Source: an uncultured Christensenellaceae bacterium (GTDB lineage: Bacteria > Bacillota > Clostridia > Christensenellales > Christensenellaceae). From it: DNA of 7,491 nucleotides. The DNA lies in assembly GCA_934555865.1 (NCBI GenBank), contig CAKTFI010000050.1, forward strand, positions 1 through 7,491, in the 5' to 3' direction. Of the stretch, positions 5,239 to 7,491 are shown piece by piece. The translations under genes were made by a program, and so were the position numbers. Numbering within the stretch: position 1 is the first letter of the stretch; each line of letters opens with the position of its first letter. Below the pieces are notes generated by a model, which was not told the DNA's origin, did not search any database, and was given only the letters and a program-made list of their open reading frames with translations.

Positions 5239-5278
5239 ATAAATTGGTAAATTTTCTTCGGAGGGAGGGGCAGGTCCC

Positions 5279-6037
5279 ATGGCACAGGTGAGCTACGACG
5301 CCTTTGCGGATGTCTATGACACGCTGATGGCGGATGTAGATTATGACGCGTGGGCGGACTATTTGCAGGAATTTCTGCAACAAGCGCCGCGCCGGGTGCG
5401 CCGCGTTACCGAGGCCGGCTGCGGCACGGGGAGCATCTCGCTCCGCCTTGCGGCGCGCGGCTATGAAGTGACGGCGACCGACCTTTCCCCGGAGATGCTG
5501 GCGGTCGGGGCGGAACGCGCCCGGGAGGCGGGCGTGCATATCCGTTTTGCCCGGCAGGATGTGGGCGCGTTGGAGCTTGGGCGTTGCGACGCGCTCGTTT
5601 GCGCGTGCGATGTGCTCAACTACCTCCCGCCGGAACGGCTCCCCGCGGTGTTTTCGCGGGCGTTTGCCGGGCTGGCGCGCGGCGGTGTGCTGTTGTTTGA
5701 CCTGAGCAGTCCGTCCAAGCTGCGCGGCACGCTCGCGGGGCAGGTCTACTATGAGGACCTGGACGACCTCAGCTATTTTTGGCGCAACACCTGGGCGGAC
5801 GACCCACCGCGGGTAGAGATGGATCTGACCTTCTTCCTGCGGCGCGGGGAGCTGTATGAACGCCGGGACGAGCGGCAGGTGCAATATGTCCACGAAACGG
5901 CAGAGGTGCTGCGCCTGCTCTCGGCGGCGGGATTTTCGGCCGCGGCCTATGCGTTTGGCACGCATCTGCCGCCGGGGGAAGAAACCGACCGCATCTTCTT
6001 TGCGGCCTATAAGCCGGCGGAAGCGCCGAATTTTTGA
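5279..6037 (+). CDS. Class I SAM-dependent methyltransferase (YqeM-like)
   Basis: A 252-aa cytosolic methyltransferase. The Rossmann-fold SAM site is clear: motif I EAGCGTGS at 45-52, acidic Asp68 at the end of strand 2 (VTATDLSPEML), QDVGAL at 93-98, CDVLNYL at 110-116 and strand 5 GGVLLFDLSSP at 135-145. The N-terminal YDAFADVYDTLM segment and the C-terminal half, with LSYFWRNTW and the strands leading to FAAYKP, resemble the YqeM-like group of Firmicutes. The substrate of that group is not known to me. The ATG at 5279 follows a GGAGGGAGGGG stretch with about 8 nt spacing. It is first in a rightward operon, 21 bp before hslO. It encodes many Ala, Arg and Gly and is among the most GC-rich genes here. 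Methyltransferase is firm; the substrate is unassigned. Confidence 0.9.
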   Translation: MAQVSYDAFADVYDTLMADVDYDAWADYLQEFLQQAPRRVRRVTEAGCGTGSISLRLAARGYEVTATDLSPEMLAVGAERAREAGVHIRFARQDVGALELGRCDALVCACDVLNYLPPERLPAVFSRAFAGLARGGVLLFDLSSPSKLRGTLAGQVYYEDLDDLSYFWRNTWADDPPRVEMDLTFFLRRGELYERRDERQVQYVHETAEVLRLLSAAGFSAAAYAFGTHLPPGEETDRIFFAAYKPAEAPNF

Positions 6038-6058
6038 ACTATGATCGAGGTGAAGAAC

Positions 6059-6937
6059 ATGGCAGATACGATTCAGAGATATCTATTAAATAAGGAAGTC
6101 GTCGTTTGTGCGGCAGATACCAAAGAACTGGTCAACGTAGCGCGGGAGCTGCACGGTACCTACCCCGTGTGTACGGCGGCGCTTGGGCGCACGCTCACGG
6201 GAGCGGCGATGATGGCGAGCACGGCGAAGGAGGCCGCGGCGCTTACAACGCTGAGCCTCAACGGCGGCGGCCCGGCGGGCACGGTGCTCGCGACGGCCAA
6301 CGGCGCCTGCGAGGTCAAGGGTTATATCGAAAACCCCTATGTCAACCTCCCGGCGCGCGCGGACGGCAAGCTGGATGTCGGCGGGGCGGTCGGCAAGGAC
6401 GGCTTCATCACCGTACTGCGCGAGGCGGCGCCCGGGGCGGAACCGTATGTGGGGCGCACGCAGCTCGTATCCGGCGAGGTTGCCGAGGACATCGCCATGT
6501 ACTACCTGCAATCCGAGCAGCATCCCTCCATCGTATACCTGAGCGTGTGGGTGGATGTGGACACGACGGTCATCGCCGCGGGCGGACTCATCCTAAGCCC
6601 TCTGCCCGGCGCGTCGGAGGAAACGCTCTCCATGATCGAATCCAAGGTGTTCGACATCCGCAACTATGGCCTCATGCTTATGACGATGACGCCGGAGGCG
6701 ATCCTTCAAAAGATCTTTGCGGGACAGGAACTGGAAAAGATGGACGAAAAGCACCCGGTCTATCACTGCGGGTGCAGTGAGCAGCGCTTCGAGCGCGGCA
6801 TCCTCTCGCTCGGCCGCAAGGAAATTCAGGAGATGATCGAACAGGACGGCAAGGCCGAGGTGGTCTGCCGCTTCTGCAACAAGAAATATGTGTTTGATAA
6901 GGCGCATTTGCAGCGCCTGCTCGACGAGGCGAAGTGA
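6059..6937 (+). CDS. hslO: Hsp33 redox-regulated holdase chaperone
   Basis: Hsp33 is an ATP-independent cytosolic chaperone switched on by oxidation and unfolding; it protects proteins during oxidative and bleach stress. The 292-aa length is typical. The N-terminal domain begins DTIQRYLL and carries the family stretches TGAAMMAS (47-54) and NGGGPAGTVLATANG (68-82), followed by VKGYIENP. The C-terminal zinc switch is complete: Cys237 and Cys239 (HCGCS) and Cys270 and Cys273 (CRFC), with 30 residues between the pairs, the CxC-x27-32-CxxC pattern. The ATG at 6059 is preferred because GAGGTGA lies 5 nt before it. An in-frame ATG at 6041 would add six residues and place that Shine-Dalgarno inside the gene. 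It follows the methyltransferase by 21 bp and is separated from the TPR gene by 2 bp. Confidence 0.97.
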   Translation: MADTIQRYLLNKEVVVCAADTKELVNVARELHGTYPVCTAALGRTLTGAAMMASTAKEAAALTTLSLNGGGPAGTVLATANGACEVKGYIENPYVNLPARADGKLDVGGAVGKDGFITVLREAAPGAEPYVGRTQLVSGEVAEDIAMYYLQSEQHPSIVYLSVWVDVDTTVIAAGGLILSPLPGASEETLSMIESKVFDIRNYGLMLMTMTPEAILQKIFAGQELEKMDEKHPVYHCGCSEQRFERGILSLGRKEIQEMIEQDGKAEVVCRFCNKKYVFDKAHLQRLLDEAK

Positions 6938-6939
6938 CG

Positions 6940-7491
6940 ATGCCGGGAGAAAAGCAAACAAAGGTGCTGGCCTTCCGGCAGGGGGCGGACTTCTATTTTT
7001 CGCGATACGAGCGCCTGCTTGCGCGGGAGGACTATGTCGACGCCCTGTCCGCCCTGCGCACCGCGCACGAAAAGGCGCCGGACAATCTCGAATACACGAT
7101 GGAGCTCGCGGAATTGTACACCGAAATGGATTTCTATGAGGAATCCAACTGCCTGCTGCTCGGGGTCTTTCCAAAGGAACCGGGGTATCAGGAGGAATGC
7201 CTCTACGGCATGGGGTGCAACTTCTTTGGATTGCAGGACCCGGCCAAGGCGCGGGAATGCTTCGCCAAGATCTTGGAATACTACCCCGATGGGAGCTATG
7301 CGGCGGATGCCGGAGATTTCCTCGATTATCTGGACGAGGAGGCAGAGGACGACGACCTCCCGCCCGAGGTGATGGAGCGGGCAGATCGCGGCCGGTACCT
7401 CATCGATCATGGACAGGTGGGCGAGGGAGTCGACGATGGCAACCATCTGACGGCTCTTTTCGCGGACACCGACGGTCTGGCCGGGCTTGAC
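6940..7491 (+). CDS. TPR-repeat protein, N-terminal part (runs off right edge)
   Basis: The frame from ATG 6940 stays open for 184 codons to the edge with no stop. Residues about 13-117 form three tetratricopeptide-like helix pairs. Signature patterns are YFSRYERLLAREDYVDALSALRTAHEKAPDN (19-49), LEYTMELAELYTEMDFYEESNCLLLGVFPKEP (50-81) and the third repeat, CLYGMGCNFFGLQDPAKARECFAKILEYYPDG (87-118). A strongly acidic linker, LDEEAEDDDLPPE, follows at 131-143, then a stretch of no recognised family. TPR domains bind partner proteins; the partner is unknown. There is no signal peptide or membrane segment in the visible part. The start lies 2 bp after the hslO stop, with a GAGG about 10 nt upstream, so translation is probably coupled. 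Composition and operon position agree with a native gene. Confidence 0.85.
   Translation, partial: MPGEKQTKVLAFRQGADFYFSRYERLLAREDYVDALSALRTAHEKAPDNLEYTMELAELYTEMDFYEESNCLLLGVFPKEPGYQEECLYGMGCNFFGLQDPAKARECFAKILEYYPDGSYAADAGDFLDYLDEEAEDDDLPPEVMERADRGRYLIDHGQVGEGVDDGNHLTALFADTDGLAGLD

Noticed and set aside
5045..5965. Long open frame on the minus strand opposite the methyltransferase
   Set aside because: It is antisense to a recognisable methyltransferase and extends through both divergent promoters. The composition is low-complexity and basic.
6106..6780. Second plus-strand frame inside hslO
   Set aside because: Out of frame with a full-length Hsp33. The product is Gly/Arg-rich with no motif and no ribosome binding site.
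1..7491. tRNA, rRNA, CRISPR array or insertion sequence
   Set aside because: I saw no cloverleaf, conserved rRNA segment, regularly spaced repeat or transposase with terminal repeats anywhere in the window.

Overview
The window looks like a chromosomal segment from a Firmicute of the class Clostridia, probably a GC-rich Oscillospiraceae-type gut anaerobe. This is inferred from strong AGGAGG-type ribosome binding sites, near-consensus sigma-A promoters, the gene families present and the high GC of most of the window. No rRNA or other taxonomic marker is present to confirm it.

There are two compositional halves. Positions 1 to about 1,750 are AT-rich (a sampled 60-base line gives about 40% GC). 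They hold a leftward operon of an XRE-type regulator, a peptide deformylase and a P-loop kinase-like protein (start only). Divergent from it is a rightward gene for a hydrophobic EcsC-like protein. The leftward operon has a perfect TTGACA-17-TATAAT promoter, with one copy of a 16-bp palindromic operator on the -35 and another on the start site, which suggests autoregulation. The deformylase frame continues upstream to a good Shine-Dalgarno, but GTC sits where the start codon should be. This half looks like acquired accessory DNA. From about 1,750 to 2,090 there is a gene-poor transition.

From 2,091 onward the DNA is GC-rich and coherent. A LarE-like PP-loop sulfur transferase (+) converges on a leftward dapA-dapB operon, with a shared bidirectional terminator between them. 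dapA and dapB encode consecutive steps of lysine/diaminopimelate synthesis. The DapB is unusual: a complete reductase is followed by about 140 residues resembling the tandem ACT regulatory module of aspartokinase. The DapA lacks the residues that bind inhibitory lysine in E. coli DapA, and the roughly 90-nt dapA leader is too short for a lysine riboswitch. Together these suggest feedback control may have moved to DapB. This fusion is the most interesting item in the window.

Divergent from dapA is a rightward operon of a class I SAM methyltransferase, the redox chaperone Hsp33 (hslO) and a TPR-repeat protein that runs off the right edge. The divergent promoters in the 220-bp dapA/methyltransferase gap are both near-consensus with 17-bp spacers.
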